A DNA stretch of 14,796 nt from a bacterium HR36 (GCA_002898995.1 BEIM01000030.1:1-14796); one strand, 5' to 3'. Positions 1-7,844 are shown, numbered from the stretch's first letter. Translations and numbers: made by a program. Notes: a model not told the origin generated them from the letters alone.

Positions 1-610
1 CATCTATCTTCGGAAACAAGCGGGCTATATCCTCCGCGGTCATCGGCTCACGGGGATCGTTCCAGATATAGTTGGCTGACTTAACATAGAAAAGAATCAT
101 ATCCTTGATGTTTCCATAGGCGCGGCGGGCGAAGTTTTTCGGGTTACATTTGATGCGTGTAATATCGTTCACAAAATTCTCGCTCCCGAAAATTTCGTCC
201 ATCAGCACTTTTACATAATGGCCGATTTTGCAATCTATATGGACATAAATCGAGCCATCCTCGGCTAGCAATTCGCGGAGCAAAAGGAATCGGTGCCGTA
301 AGAATTGCAAGTAACCAGCGCCGCTCAGCTTGTCGGAGTAAGCGAGGCTGCCTTCATACATGCGGCTCACAGTAGCCGTGCGGTCCGCGCGGTAAAGGAA
401 ATCCTGTCCGGTAGCGAAAGGAGGGTCTATATAAATCAGCCGCACTTTGCCCCGTACATCCCGATGCTGACGCAAATGCTCCAGGGCCAAAAGATTGTCG
501 GCATAAATTAAGAAATTGGCCCAGCCATCAGGACGAGGGCGACCGTAACGGGCAAGGCAACGCCAGGGCTTAGCAGCAACGGGCACTTCCGGCTCAGGCA
601 GGTCCGACAT
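1..610 (-). CDS. Site-specific DNA methyltransferase (beta-class, Mod-like), N-terminal part
   Basis: This open frame of 203 codons runs off the left edge, so only the N-terminus is visible. It should transfer a methyl group from S-adenosylmethionine to adenine N6 (or cytosine N4) in a specific DNA site. The motif DPPF, the catalytic motif IV, is at residues 62-65, preceded by hydrophobic RLIYI. Further on, DGSIYVHID and GHYVKVLMDEIFGSENF are typical of the Mod / N6_N4_Mtase family. Motif IV near the N-terminus fits the beta class, whose SAM-binding FxGxG motif would lie beyond the window. The ATG at 610 is the earliest possible start, because an in-frame TAA lies at 614-616. I see no clear Shine-Dalgarno sequence. 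It begins 45 bp after the mqnE stop on the same strand. Whether a restriction subunit follows cannot be seen. The family call is firm; the target and any restriction role are unknown. Confidence 0.88.
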   Translation of the reverse strand, partial: MSDLPEPEVPVAAKPWRCLARYGRPRPDGWANFLIYADNLLALEHLRQHRDVRGKVRLIYIDPPFATGQDFLYRADRTATVSRMYEGSLAYSDKLSGAGYLQFLRHRFLLLRELLAEDGSIYVHIDCKIGHYVKVLMDEIFGSENFVNDITRIKCNPKNFARRAYGNIKDMILFYVKSANYIWNDPREPMTAEDIARLFPKID

Positions 611-655
611 AGGTTAGCCGCTGAATGGGAGCACGTCGAAGCTAAGCGCAGGGTC

Positions 656-1786
656 TTAAGCGGAGACGGCTGGGGGAAGGACGCGGCCACTGCGCCACGT
701 GCCGTTTCCGCGGATGACCTCGCGGTACAGGGTATCGCGCTCGATGGGGATGCGTCCAGCCTCTTCGATAAGCCGACGCAGCTCGGCGACGGTGAGCTCC
801 TGGGGCTCCTTCGAGCCGGCATCGTGGTAAATCTTCTCGTGGACCACCGTGCCGTCTATATCATCGGCACCGAAACTGAGTGCAATCTGCGCGGTCTTGA
901 CTCCGAGCATGACCCAGTACGCTTTTATGTGCGGGAAATTATCCAGCATCAGCCGACTTATAGCGATAGTTCTTAGATCGGTCACAACGCTCGGCTTAGG
1001 CAAATGGGCCAGGCGCGAATTTTCGGGATGGAAAGCTAAGGGGATGAACGTCTGAAAACCGCCGGTTTCGTCTTGCAATTGGCGGAGACGGAGGAGGTGG
1101 TCAATGCGGTGCCAGGGTTTTTCAATATGGCCGTATAACATAGTGGCGGTGGAACGCAAACCGAGTTGGTGGGCCTCGCGGTGAATGCGAAGCCAAGTTT
1201 CGGCGTCGGCTTTATGTTCACAGATCTGGTCGCGGATTTCAGGATGGAATATTTCCGCACCACCTCCCGGCAAGCTGCCTAGGCCCAGCTCTTTGCATTC
1301 GGCCAATAAGTCCTTGGTCGGTCGCCCTGTAATCCGTGAGAACCAGTCCCATTCGACGGCAGTATAGGCCTTGAGATGTAAACGGGGATAATGGCGGTGT
1401 ATAAGTTCGATGATATGGCGATACCATTCGTAAGGCATCTGGTGGTGCAGCCCGCCTACGATATGCATTTCGGTAGCTCCGCGCGCATCAGCTTCGGCAG
1501 CGCGGGCCAGGATTTCCTCATCCGTCATCAAATAGCCCTTGGGGCTTTTCAAATCGGCGCGGAACGCACAGAAAGTGCAACGATAAACGCAGACATTAGT
1601 CGGGTTGAGGTGGACATTGACGTTGTAGTAGGCGTACCGGCCGTGGAGGCGTTCGCGTAGCTGATTAGCGAGCTGACCCAAAGTGAACAAGTCGGCCTGT
1701 TCATAGAGATAAAGTCCTTCCTCGAAGGTAAGGCGTTGACCGCTTTCGACTTTATCGCGAATGGCATGAAGTAGTCGGTCGGGCAT
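656..1786 (-). CDS. mqnE: Aminofutalosine (aminodeoxyfutalosine) synthase MqnE, radical SAM
   Basis: This 376-residue radical SAM enzyme joins 3-[(1-carboxyvinyl)oxy]benzoate with the adenosyl group of SAM to give aminofutalosine in the futalosine route to menaquinone. It is cytoplasmic. The 4Fe-4S cysteines are C66, C70 and C73 in CVYRCTFC. Family signatures are visible downstream: TAVEWDWFSR, GLGSLPGGGAEIF, MLYGHIEKPWHR, FIPLAFHPENS and LMLDNFPHIKAYWVMLG. LGSLPGGGAE and the DLRTIA/DGTV segments favour MqnE over its paralogue MqnC. The length is normal for the family. I start at 1786 because a GGAG lies 6 nt upstream of it; the ATG two codons earlier (1792) would have no spacing. It follows the decarboxylase stop by 34 bp on the same strand. 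No other mqn gene is present, so the pathway is scattered in this genome. Confidence 0.93.
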   Translation of the reverse strand: MPDRLLHAIRDKVESGQRLTFEEGLYLYEQADLFTLGQLANQLRERLHGRYAYYNVNVHLNPTNVCVYRCTFCAFRADLKSPKGYLMTDEEILARAAEADARGATEMHIVGGLHHQMPYEWYRHIIELIHRHYPRLHLKAYTAVEWDWFSRITGRPTKDLLAECKELGLGSLPGGGAEIFHPEIRDQICEHKADAETWLRIHREAHQLGLRSTATMLYGHIEKPWHRIDHLLRLRQLQDETGGFQTFIPLAFHPENSRLAHLPKPSVVTDLRTIAISRLMLDNFPHIKAYWVMLGVKTAQIALSFGADDIDGTVVHEKIYHDAGSKEPQELTVAELRRLIEEAGRIPIERDTLYREVIRGNGTWRSGRVLPPAVSA

Positions 1787-1820
1787 GGTCATCTCCGCGC
1801 CAGAGTGTTGACTCCCTAGC

Positions 1821-3257
1821 TTATTGTAGCGAACGGGGCGGGGAAGAAAGAAGCTGGTCGGCAGTCTGTTGCAGGAGTTGCCAGGCTGCGCGGAGGTGGT
1901 GCTCCTGGGTGCGAAGATTGCCGATGCACAGGCGCAAAGTGAATCGTTCGCGGACGCGTGTGTGCGTGAGATAAAGCCGACCGCTGGCATTGAGGCGATG
2001 CAGGAATGTTTGATTGGTGGCATCATCTGCGCGCAGGCGGAAACACACGAGATTGAGGGACACTGGAGCGGCCAATTCGAAGCGGGGATCGGAGGCGAGC
2101 CAGTCGGTAAATAAGCGTGCGAGTGCCACATGTCGGCGCACCAGAGTGCGCAGACCTTCGGCACCGAAACTACGCAAGACGAACCACAGCTTCAAAGCGC
2201 GAAAACGCCGGCCCAGGGGGATTTGCCAGTCGCGATAATCAATCACCTGGCCCGATTCGCTAGCTGGATTCCGCAGATACTCAGGAAGGACACTCAGAGC
2301 GCGAATGAGTGCCTGGCGATCGGCGACGAAAAAGCAATCGCAATCCAAATTGACGCCCATCCATTTATGGGGATTGAAGCAGTAACTGTCGGCCAGCTCC
2401 AATCCGTCGTGGAGGTAGCGGAATTCTGGCCAGATCGCCGCAGTGCCGGCCATGGCGGCGTCCACATGGAGCCACAAACCGTAACGCCGGGCGATTTCGC
2501 CTATGGGGCGTAAAGGGTCATGCGCCAGAGTAGAGGTGGTGCCAACGGTAGCGCACACGAAACAGGGGATCCAGCCAGCCTGGCGGTCGGTGCGAATAGC
2601 GGCTTCGAGAGCCTCTGGGCGCAGGGCGAGCCGGTCGTCTACAGGGATGCGGCGGAGCGCGGCGGAACCAAGTCCGGCAATACGCCAGGCCTTTTCCACG
2701 GAGGAATGGGCTTCGGTAGAAGCGTAAGCAGTGAAGCGTGGCACAACGCCGTTTGCGTTGCTGAAACCGCGGGACGCCTGTTCGCGAGCCGCCAGAACCG
2801 CACAGAGTGTGGCGCTGGAGGCGGTATCTTGAATGACCCCGCCGCCAGTCGAGCGCGAAGCGAACTTTTCCGGCAAGCCAAGCAAATCTACCAGCCAATC
2901 GAGCACATGCGTTTCCAATTCGGTGCAAGCAGGGCTGGTTTGCCAGAGCATGCCTTGCACGCCCAACCCGGCCGCCAACAGTTCGCCCAGGATGGAAGGA
3001 TAAGAATTATTGGCGGGGAAGAATGCAAAAAAGTTGGGCGACTGCCAATGGGTGATGCCGGGCAGGATATACTTTTGGAAGTCCGCAAAAATCTGGTCGA
3101 AGGGTTCGGGGTGTTGCGGCGGCTCGCGGGGAAGCTGGGCGCGAATGTCGCCAGGCTGCACGGCCGGGAGAACGGGATAACGTTCCACATGCTCCAGGTA
3201 CTCAGCAATCCAATCCACCAGGCGATAGCCCCACGCGCGAAAATCGTCCGGCTTCAT
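1821..3257 (-). CDS. Group II PLP-dependent decarboxylase (aromatic-L-amino-acid decarboxylase type)
   Basis: This 478-residue, probably cytosolic PLP enzyme is expected to decarboxylate an aromatic L-amino acid to the amine. The PLP lysine is K298 in CFNPHKW. D266 in LHVDAA should pair with the pyridine nitrogen. H184 in TEAHSSVEKA matches the cofactor-stacking histidine of animal DOPA decarboxylase. Y327 in LPEYL aligns with the mobile-loop tyrosine that favours decarboxylation over aldehyde synthesis. The N-terminus (FRAWGYRLVDWIAEYLEHVE) and HWQSPNFFAFFPANNS are typical of the family, and the length is normal. The ATG at 3257 is chosen by family alignment. A longer reading to 3284 would translate the 3' end of the tRNA. 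The start lies only 2 nt beyond the tRNA, leaving no room for a Shine-Dalgarno sequence. The substrate (Tyr, Trp, Phe or DOPA) cannot be told from sequence alone. Confidence 0.92.
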   Translation of the reverse strand: MKPDDFRAWGYRLVDWIAEYLEHVERYPVLPAVQPGDIRAQLPREPPQHPEPFDQIFADFQKYILPGITHWQSPNFFAFFPANNSYPSILGELLAAGLGVQGMLWQTSPACTELETHVLDWLVDLLGLPEKFASRSTGGGVIQDTASSATLCAVLAAREQASRGFSNANGVVPRFTAYASTEAHSSVEKAWRIAGLGSAALRRIPVDDRLALRPEALEAAIRTDRQAGWIPCFVCATVGTTSTLAHDPLRPIGEIARRYGLWLHVDAAMAGTAAIWPEFRYLHDGLELADSYCFNPHKWMGVNLDCDCFFVADRQALIRALSVLPEYLRNPASESGQVIDYRDWQIPLGRRFRALKLWFVLRSFGAEGLRTLVRRHVALARLFTDWLASDPRFELAAPVSLNLVCFRLRADDATNQTFLHRLNASGRLYLTHTRVRERFTLRLCIGNLRTQEHHLRAAWQLLQQTADQLLSSPPRSLQ

Positions 3258-3259
3258 AG

Positions 3260-3346
3260 CGGAGGGGGTGGGATTCGAACCCACGAGGCAGTTGCCTGCC
3301 TACCGGTTTTCGAGACCGGCGCCTTCGGCCGCTCGGCCACCCCTCC
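3260..3346 (-). tRNA. tRNA-Ser (anticodon CGA)
   Basis: On the minus strand this 87-nt segment folds as a class II tRNA. It has a 7-bp acceptor stem GGAGGGG/CCCCTCC, an anticodon stem CCGGT/ACCGG with loop CTCGAAA (anticodon CGA, reading UCG), a long variable arm, and a T-arm GTGGG-TTCGAAT-CCCAC. The discriminator base is G, as usual for serine tRNAs. CCA is not encoded; CT then the ATG of the decarboxylase follows. A TATAAT lies 27 nt upstream of the 5' end. Confidence 0.97.
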
Positions 3347-3372
3347 GAACAAGGCTCTCCGTTAGTCCATAA

Positions 3373-3378
3373 ATTATA
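3373..3378 (-). promoter_or_regulatory. -10 box of the tRNA-Ser / decarboxylase / mqnE promoter
   Basis: A perfect TATAAT lies on the minus strand 27 nt before the mature tRNA 5' end. This predicts a start near 3366 and a leader of about 20 nt. The -35 region is weak: no good TTGACA at 16-18 nt. The gene order and short gaps suggest that this promoter drives the tRNA and the genes behind it. This is a sequence match only. Confidence 0.5.
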
Positions 3379-3397
3379 GAGCCTGGCCGTACCTCTC

Positions 3398-3496
3398 CAT
3401 TTCTTTTACGGACGGGATCAGCACACTAGGACAGGTTTATCATCGCCGACGTGAAACCACGCATTTCTCTTACGGACAGGACAAGCACGCTCAGGA
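3398..3496. repeat. Imperfect direct repeat, two copies of about 34 nt, 64 nt apart
   Basis: Copy A is at 3398-3431 and copy B at 3462-3496. Both begin CATTTCT, share TTACGGAC, and continue with GGA, AGCAC and a final GGA. They differ by about five substitutions and one inserted base. They lie between the stop of the 1074-residue gene and the tRNA promoter, copy A just upstream of the -10 box. The function is unknown; they could be binding sites or a decayed duplication. Confidence 0.6.
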
Positions 3497-3539
3497 TCAG
3501 TCGGCGGATAACACGGACAATGCCTGGGTGCTAGCGGTG

Positions 3540-6500
3540 TCAGTTTCGATTACCGAATCCGAGCAATCCCATGCCTTCAGGTCGCGGCCGAACTCCGGCT
3601 GGTAGGCACAAAGCCTGTACACCACGATTCGGGATGATACGCACCAGGTTCATGGCCCAGACCTGGCGTGGGTCAGGAGGCTCTCGCACTAGTTCGGACC
3701 AAGGAATGGCCAGCTCCGCTTCCCAGGCTGTCGGCGTGCTGCGACTGGCCACGTACCATTGCGGATTCCATGTAGCATCTGCCCAGCATTCTTCATAAAC
3801 ACAGCCGCGCTGATCTACTTGGAAGTGATAACAGGTCACGTAATCGCGGTCTACGTCCAGCAGCAGACTGACACGATCGTAGGCGCGCAGGTCTTCATCG
3901 CAGCGCCGCGGGCGTACAGGTTCGCGCTGGTGTCCAGCTGGATGGCCGCAGCGCAAGGCGATATACAGGAAGCGCTGGTCGTAGGCCAGCCGCGCTTCGG
4001 TGGGGAAAGCATCGCAGGTTTGGGCGATGGCATTGCGCAGCACCAGCGGAGCACTGGCCTGCCAGCAGGCATCATCCAATTGGCCATCCAGGTAGGGAGG
4101 TTGATTTGTCCAGGGGCAGAGGATGCTCCGCTTGCGATTAACCAGGTTGCTGGCGGTTTCGGGAGCATTTGGTAAACCGCCGCGCACGGTTTGCAGGAAA
4201 CTCAGTTCCGCCGCGGTGGCTTCATACCATGGCCCGCGCATCCAATTTCTGTGGAAGCGCGTATAAGCAAGTAAGGTATCCTCGGACCGACCGAGGTGCC
4301 GCTGCGCTGCGAGCACGCAGAATTGCACGCGGGGATCGAGCCACCAGCGCGGGCCGTAAGCGGCGAGCACATCGCCAGCCAGCAAGGCGCCGCGTTGCCA
4401 TTGGTGCCATTCGTTGCGGCGGCTTTGCAGAATGGTGGGCTTGTTGTCTGGCGCAGCTGGCTTTGCGGGTTTCGGGCGTGGCCGCGGCGTCGCTGTGTCG
4501 GCGGTATGGTCTGGACCGGTAACCTGGCACACGAATTGGCGTAACTCGGCGCGACGCCGGGCTTCACTGCTGGCCAGGAACGCTGCCAACCATTGCGCAG
4601 CCGGCGGCGCTAGCGGGCTGTCGGGTTGATTTTCCAGGAGGCTCACCAGCGCCTGATGCGCCAGCCCCCATTGCCCCTGCCGCTGCAATTGCTGAGCGAC
4701 CTGCCAATAAACTTCGGTTCTTTCTGGTTCAGCAAGCAGGCGGAGATGGTCTGGCAACTCGGCGAGCCAGCGTTCCGCGGCTGCCGGTGTGGCAAGCATG
4801 CGTTCGGTCAGTGCAAAAGTTTCCTCCATAGTCCTGGCACGTTGCGCGGCACGCTCGAGTTCGGTTTCGGCAACGGCGATGGCCTGCGGCATGCGGCGGT
4901 TGGGGCCACCCGCTGGTGCGTGGATGCCTTCCATCAGCGCGCGATGCTTCTGTGCATCCGGCAATCTGCTGTCGAGCAGGCGGAAGTACTGTATCCGTCG
5001 CTGGGAAAAACTCTGGGCGCTTGCTCCTCGGTAGTTCGGCATGGGAGCGAGTAAGTGCCGGCCAGGCCACGCCGCTTCCCAAATAGTCATGCCCAGGTTC
5101 GGCCGAACCGCATTCCAATCTGCTGCTAGCGTCGCGCCTTCTGGGGCGTCCCACAAAGCGTACAGTTTTGCTGCTGACCAGGGCTCCAGTCGAAAATGGC
5201 TCAGTTGTTCGGGGAAAGCGTCAGCGTTTTCCGCGAGGCGAAATGCTTTGGTCACCGCCCAGGCCGTCAACGCCCCTTCCACGCCGTTGGGTCTCCGTGG
5301 GTCAGGATGGTCGGTGAGGATAACGTCGGGCCTCCAGAGGCGCAGGGTCAGCACCAGTTGGCGCTGTAGTCGTTCCAAACCCCGAGCGCTACCGCCGCAA
5401 AGATGGTGCGCGAGTTGTTCGGTGGAGGTAAACCAGCTGGTGGTGGGTATACAACCACCGCACAGCGTCTCGCCCTCAATTCCACCGAGCTGACGCACGG
5501 CGCTATGAAACCGCTCCGCCTGTGATGCGGCGTCTTCAGGTTCGGATTCGGCATCCTCACCGAAGACGCGCGCCGCTACGGTATAGTACCCCTGGTCGGC
5601 TGCTAGGTTGGCGAGTAATTCGCAAGGTAACGATTCGGCCCGGGCGGTGATAATCAGGGCAGCGGCCCGGTGCACGTCGCGCCGTTGCAGCTGCCAAGTT
5701 TTTCCGCCGTCGCGGGTGTGCAAGATCGTACCACCCGCGCCCCCAGCCCAACCGCACCGCTCGTTGACGAAATAGAGTGTGTAAATGGGCAATGATTGCG
5801 GCGTCACTTGCACCTGCCAGTTTTGGCCGTTGTCCCAGGTGTACAGCACCACTGAACCCGGCCGTCCCGCAACCCAGCCAAACTCGCCCACAAAGTGCAC
5901 GGCATGAAAATCCCACAGCCGCTGCCATTCCTCTGGCACGGGTAACGACACGCGCTGCCAACGCCTTAATTGGGGATCGTCGCAACGTAGCAACAACCCA
6001 GCGTCTCCGCAGGCCCAGGCGGTCTTACCATTCCAGCACACGCCGCGCACTGCTCTATGGGCCGACCACTCGCCGGTCACGGGTTGCCAGGTTCCTTGCC
6101 GCAGGACGGCCACTTTCCCCCAGCGCCCCACGCAAACGCCTAGGTCCGGCCCAAGCCACGCCGCCGCATACCAACCTGGCTGCCGGCTGTGTGGTATGGC
6201 TCGCCAGCTCAGTCCCCCATCTTCCGTCGTCCACAGCCCAGAGGGAAACCCCTCACTCGCGTCTCCAGCTACCACTCCCTGGCGCTGATCGAAAAAGTGC
6301 ACATGATGCAGACCGGGCATTTCCCTGTCGCTGACGGTTCGCCAGGTAACTCCGCCATCACGGGTCATCAACAGCACGCCCATCGTCAACGGGCTTTCCA
6401 GCAACGCCGCTTCTCCGACTGCATAACCCTTAAACGGCGATAAGAAATGCACACCCCGCAAATTGGCTCGCGTTCCACTCGCTTGCCGCTCCCAGGTTCG

Positions 6501-6764
6501 ACCGCCGTCTATGGTGTGCAAAATTAACCCTTCGTCGCCTACCGCCCAGCCTTCCTGCTCATCCGCGAACCACAAGGCCCGAATCGCCGCGTCTATCGTA
6601 TACCTTTCTGGTGACGCGACATCCGCCCAGCCAATCCATACCAGTCCCAAGATGCTCAGGGCGCACGCCGCGGTGAAACCGCCTCCACTTTTCCATGCTC
6701 GCCACCAGGTACGCCCTTTGTCTGCGTCTGTTCGCTCATCCCATCCACCGCGCACTTGTCGCAT
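3540..6764 (-). CDS. YCF48-type seven-bladed propeller protein with degenerate PIG-L-like region and CBM9-like C-terminus
   Basis: This is a 1074-residue protein. Residues about 29-46 form one hydrophobic segment after a basic N-terminus, which suggests an uncleaved anchor or signal. Seven blade motifs of the GWAVG kind follow at about 72, 113, 163, 209, 249, 296 and 338. Asp-box motifs (T-x-D-G-G-x-T-W or close) are at 84-91, 134-141, 180-187, 309-316 and 350-357, so this is a YCF48/BNR-like propeller. Residues about 365-540 resemble PIG-L deacetylases (LIITARAES, then RPDVILTDHP at 478-487 and AFPEQ at 516-520), but the AHPDDE and HPDH metal motifs are gone. A helical linker with a Pro/Lys stretch near 760-775 leads to a CBM9-like domain from about 888 (YLDGQLDDACW) to 1072. 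The start is supported by AGGGAGG 6 nt before the ATG. It probably acts outside the cytoplasm; substrate or partner unknown. Domain calls are from pattern, not from a search. Confidence 0.85.
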   Translation of the reverse strand: MRQVRGGWDERTDADKGRTWWRAWKSGGGFTAACALSILGLVWIGWADVASPERYTIDAAIRALWFADEQEGWAVGDEGLILHTIDGGRTWERQASGTRANLRGVHFLSPFKGYAVGEAALLESPLTMGVLLMTRDGGVTWRTVSDREMPGLHHVHFFDQRQGVVAGDASEGFPSGLWTTEDGGLSWRAIPHSRQPGWYAAAWLGPDLGVCVGRWGKVAVLRQGTWQPVTGEWSAHRAVRGVCWNGKTAWACGDAGLLLRCDDPQLRRWQRVSLPVPEEWQRLWDFHAVHFVGEFGWVAGRPGSVVLYTWDNGQNWQVQVTPQSLPIYTLYFVNERCGWAGGAGGTILHTRDGGKTWQLQRRDVHRAAALIITARAESLPCELLANLAADQGYYTVAARVFGEDAESEPEDAASQAERFHSAVRQLGGIEGETLCGGCIPTTSWFTSTEQLAHHLCGGSARGLERLQRQLVLTLRLWRPDVILTDHPDPRRPNGVEGALTAWAVTKAFRLAENADAFPEQLSHFRLEPWSAAKLYALWDAPEGATLAADWNAVRPNLGMTIWEAAWPGRHLLAPMPNYRGASAQSFSQRRIQYFRLLDSRLPDAQKHRALMEGIHAPAGGPNRRMPQAIAVAETELERAAQRARTMEETFALTERMLATPAAAERWLAELPDHLRLLAEPERTEVYWQVAQQLQRQGQWGLAHQALVSLLENQPDSPLAPPAAQWLAAFLASSEARRRAELRQFVCQVTGPDHTADTATPRPRPKPAKPAAPDNKPTILQSRRNEWHQWQRGALLAGDVLAAYGPRWWLDPRVQFCVLAAQRHLGRSEDTLLAYTRFHRNWMRGPWYEATAAELSFLQTVRGGLPNAPETASNLVNRKRSILCPWTNQPPYLDGQLDDACWQASAPLVLRNAIAQTCDAFPTEARLAYDQRFLYIALRCGHPAGHQREPVRPRRCDEDLRAYDRVSLLLDVDRDYVTCYHFQVDQRGCVYEECWADATWNPQWYVASRSTPTAWEAELAIPWSELVREPPDPRQVWAMNLVRIIPNRGVQALCLPAGVRPRPEGMGLLGFGNRN

Positions 6765-6797
6765 TTATAACCTCCCTACTTGGCTCAGCAGCTACGC

Positions 6798-6826
6798 ATA
6801 TTCCCTAACCCGGCCATCTTCGTCAA
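6798..6826 (-). promoter_or_regulatory. Candidate promoter of the 1074-residue propeller gene
   Basis: On the minus strand TTGACG (6826-6821) is followed after 17 nt by GAATAT (6803-6798). The -35 matches 5 of 6 consensus bases. The -10 matches 3 of 6, including the key second and sixth positions. It would start transcription near 6791, giving a leader of about 27 nt that contains the strong AGGGAGG. The TTGACG sits inside one copy of the direct repeat. Confidence 0.35.
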
Positions 6827-6909
6827 CAGCAGTTTCCCCAGCTCGCAGCCCCTGAACACACCGTGCGGTTCTCTGCGGCGGCTAGAATGTTCGTCCAAAG
6901 CAGTTTCCC
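6819..6909. repeat. Direct repeat, two 20-nt copies 71 nt apart
   Basis: Copy A (6819-6838) and copy B (6890-6909) are both TTCGTC-NAN-AGCAGTTTCCC and differ at only two positions. A related TTCCCTAAYCCG element occurs at 6801-6812 and again at 6905-6916, overlapping copy B. The repeats lie upstream of the propeller gene, so a role as operator sites or a partial duplication of the promoter region is possible. Confidence 0.6.
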
Positions 6910-7200
6910 TAATCCGCGGTCTCTTAGCCGCTGTCGCCTAATACTACGAACGCCATAGCTCCGATTGCTGGGCTACTACGCCGCATCGCTCCGTAGCGAC
7001 TCAAGCCCTGGTCATCGTGATCAAAAGTAAACTCTCAGACAATAGCTACAAAGCGTTGCGCCGAAGCAGATGTCAAATGCCAAGCACCTAGACAGGTGTT
7101 AGAAATCCCAGGACGGTGGAAAACAGCTAGTTGTTAGATCGGCAGTAAAGGTGCTGCAAGTCGAAGGACGGTCGTCATGCTCTGGCGCGCTTCGACACAG

Positions 7201-7815
7201 TTAGGATGGCGGGTCTTGCCAAAGCTGAGGCTCAGGGATCAACGGGAACTTGTCCAACAAGTCGGTCCAAGTGAGAGGTGGGATCGGTTGAAAGCCCAAG
7301 CGTGCCAGACGCGGCGATTGCAAGAAACATTCCTTTTCCAGCAGGTAATAGCGGTTATATTCGTCAATCAAGCGCTGAATGGGAGTTAGGTCTAAATTTT
7401 GGAGGTAGCGCAACCAGCGTCGGTTGAATCGGCGGATAGACTCTAGGAGTTCTCGCAGCGCAGAGAATAAGACGGTGGGGCGAGGGTCCGGTGCTGGTGG
7501 CAGGTGCAGGCGCGGGGACAGTTGTTGTTCCAGGTGTTTGAGAAGGGAGATAGATGAAGGAGGCAGCCAGGGGCTAAGTTGCGACCAATCGCCGGCGAGG
7601 GCCTTGAGTCTGCCCAGGCGGAGGCGCACCATAGCGAGCCAATCGTCTTCATGGTCGGGTTGTCGGAAGCGAGCCAGTGATTGGTATAACTGTTGGAAGG
7701 CGTCGGCGAGTCGTTTACCGCGGCGAATGAAGGCCGGGCCACCGTACTGAGCTTGAATCAGGTGCACCCACTCCTGTCCTTGTTGCCGTGGAGGAATCAT
7801 GGCCTCATCGCTCAT
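7201..7815 (-). CDS. Hypothetical protein, 204 residues
   Basis: I do not recognise this protein. It is soluble in appearance, with no signal peptide or membrane segment, and rich in Leu, Arg, Gln and Pro. Long helices are likely around residues 30-75 (GGPAFIRRGKRLADAFQQLY and onward) and 115-160 (LRELLESIRRFNRRWLRYLQ and onward). The C-terminus is proline-rich and ends LIPEPQLWQDPPS. The ATG at 7815 has GGAG about 10 nt upstream. A second ATG lies at codon 6. It is divergent from the 152-residue gene at 7900 and could share a control region with it. The consistent frame of more than 600 bp, RBS and sensible composition support a real gene. No function can be inferred. Confidence 0.75.
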   Translation of the reverse strand: MSDEAMIPPRQQGQEWVHLIQAQYGGPAFIRRGKRLADAFQQLYQSLARFRQPDHEDDWLAMVRLRLGRLKALAGDWSQLSPWLPPSSISLLKHLEQQLSPRLHLPPAPDPRPTVLFSALRELLESIRRFNRRWLRYLQNLDLTPIQRLIDEYNRYYLLEKECFLQSPRLARLGFQPIPPLTWTDLLDKFPLIPEPQLWQDPPS

Positions 7816-7844
7816 GCGAGAAGCTCTCCGCAGGGATGCTGGCT

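Larger units (their letters stand above)
6765..7200. other. 436-bp intergenic region without a convincing gene
   Basis: Short frames here have no family features and no ribosome binding site. The stretch holds the ribosome binding site (6771-6777) and a candidate promoter of the upstream-lying minus-strand gene, a pair of 20-nt direct repeats, and two small hairpins: 6986-6999 (TCGCT/AGCGA, 4-nt loop) and 7083-7100 (CACCT/AGGTG core). Neither hairpin is followed by a T-run. The rest looks non-coding. Confidence 0.6.

Noticed and set aside
1787..2164. Upstream extension of mqnE to an ATG at 2164
   Set aside because: It would overlap the decarboxylase gene antiparallel in frame choice, adds about 126 residues without family similarity, and the ATG at 1786 has a well-placed GGAG.
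3258..3284. Extension of the decarboxylase to an ATG at 3284 (MGSNPTPSA...)
   Set aside because: These codons are the 3' part of tRNA-Ser read as protein, a known annotation artefact. Family alignment begins at MKPDDFR.
2520..3365. 281-codon plus-strand frame opposite the decarboxylase and tRNA
   Set aside because: It is antisense to a well-supported enzyme and a tRNA, with no family features; a shadow frame of GC-rich coding DNA.
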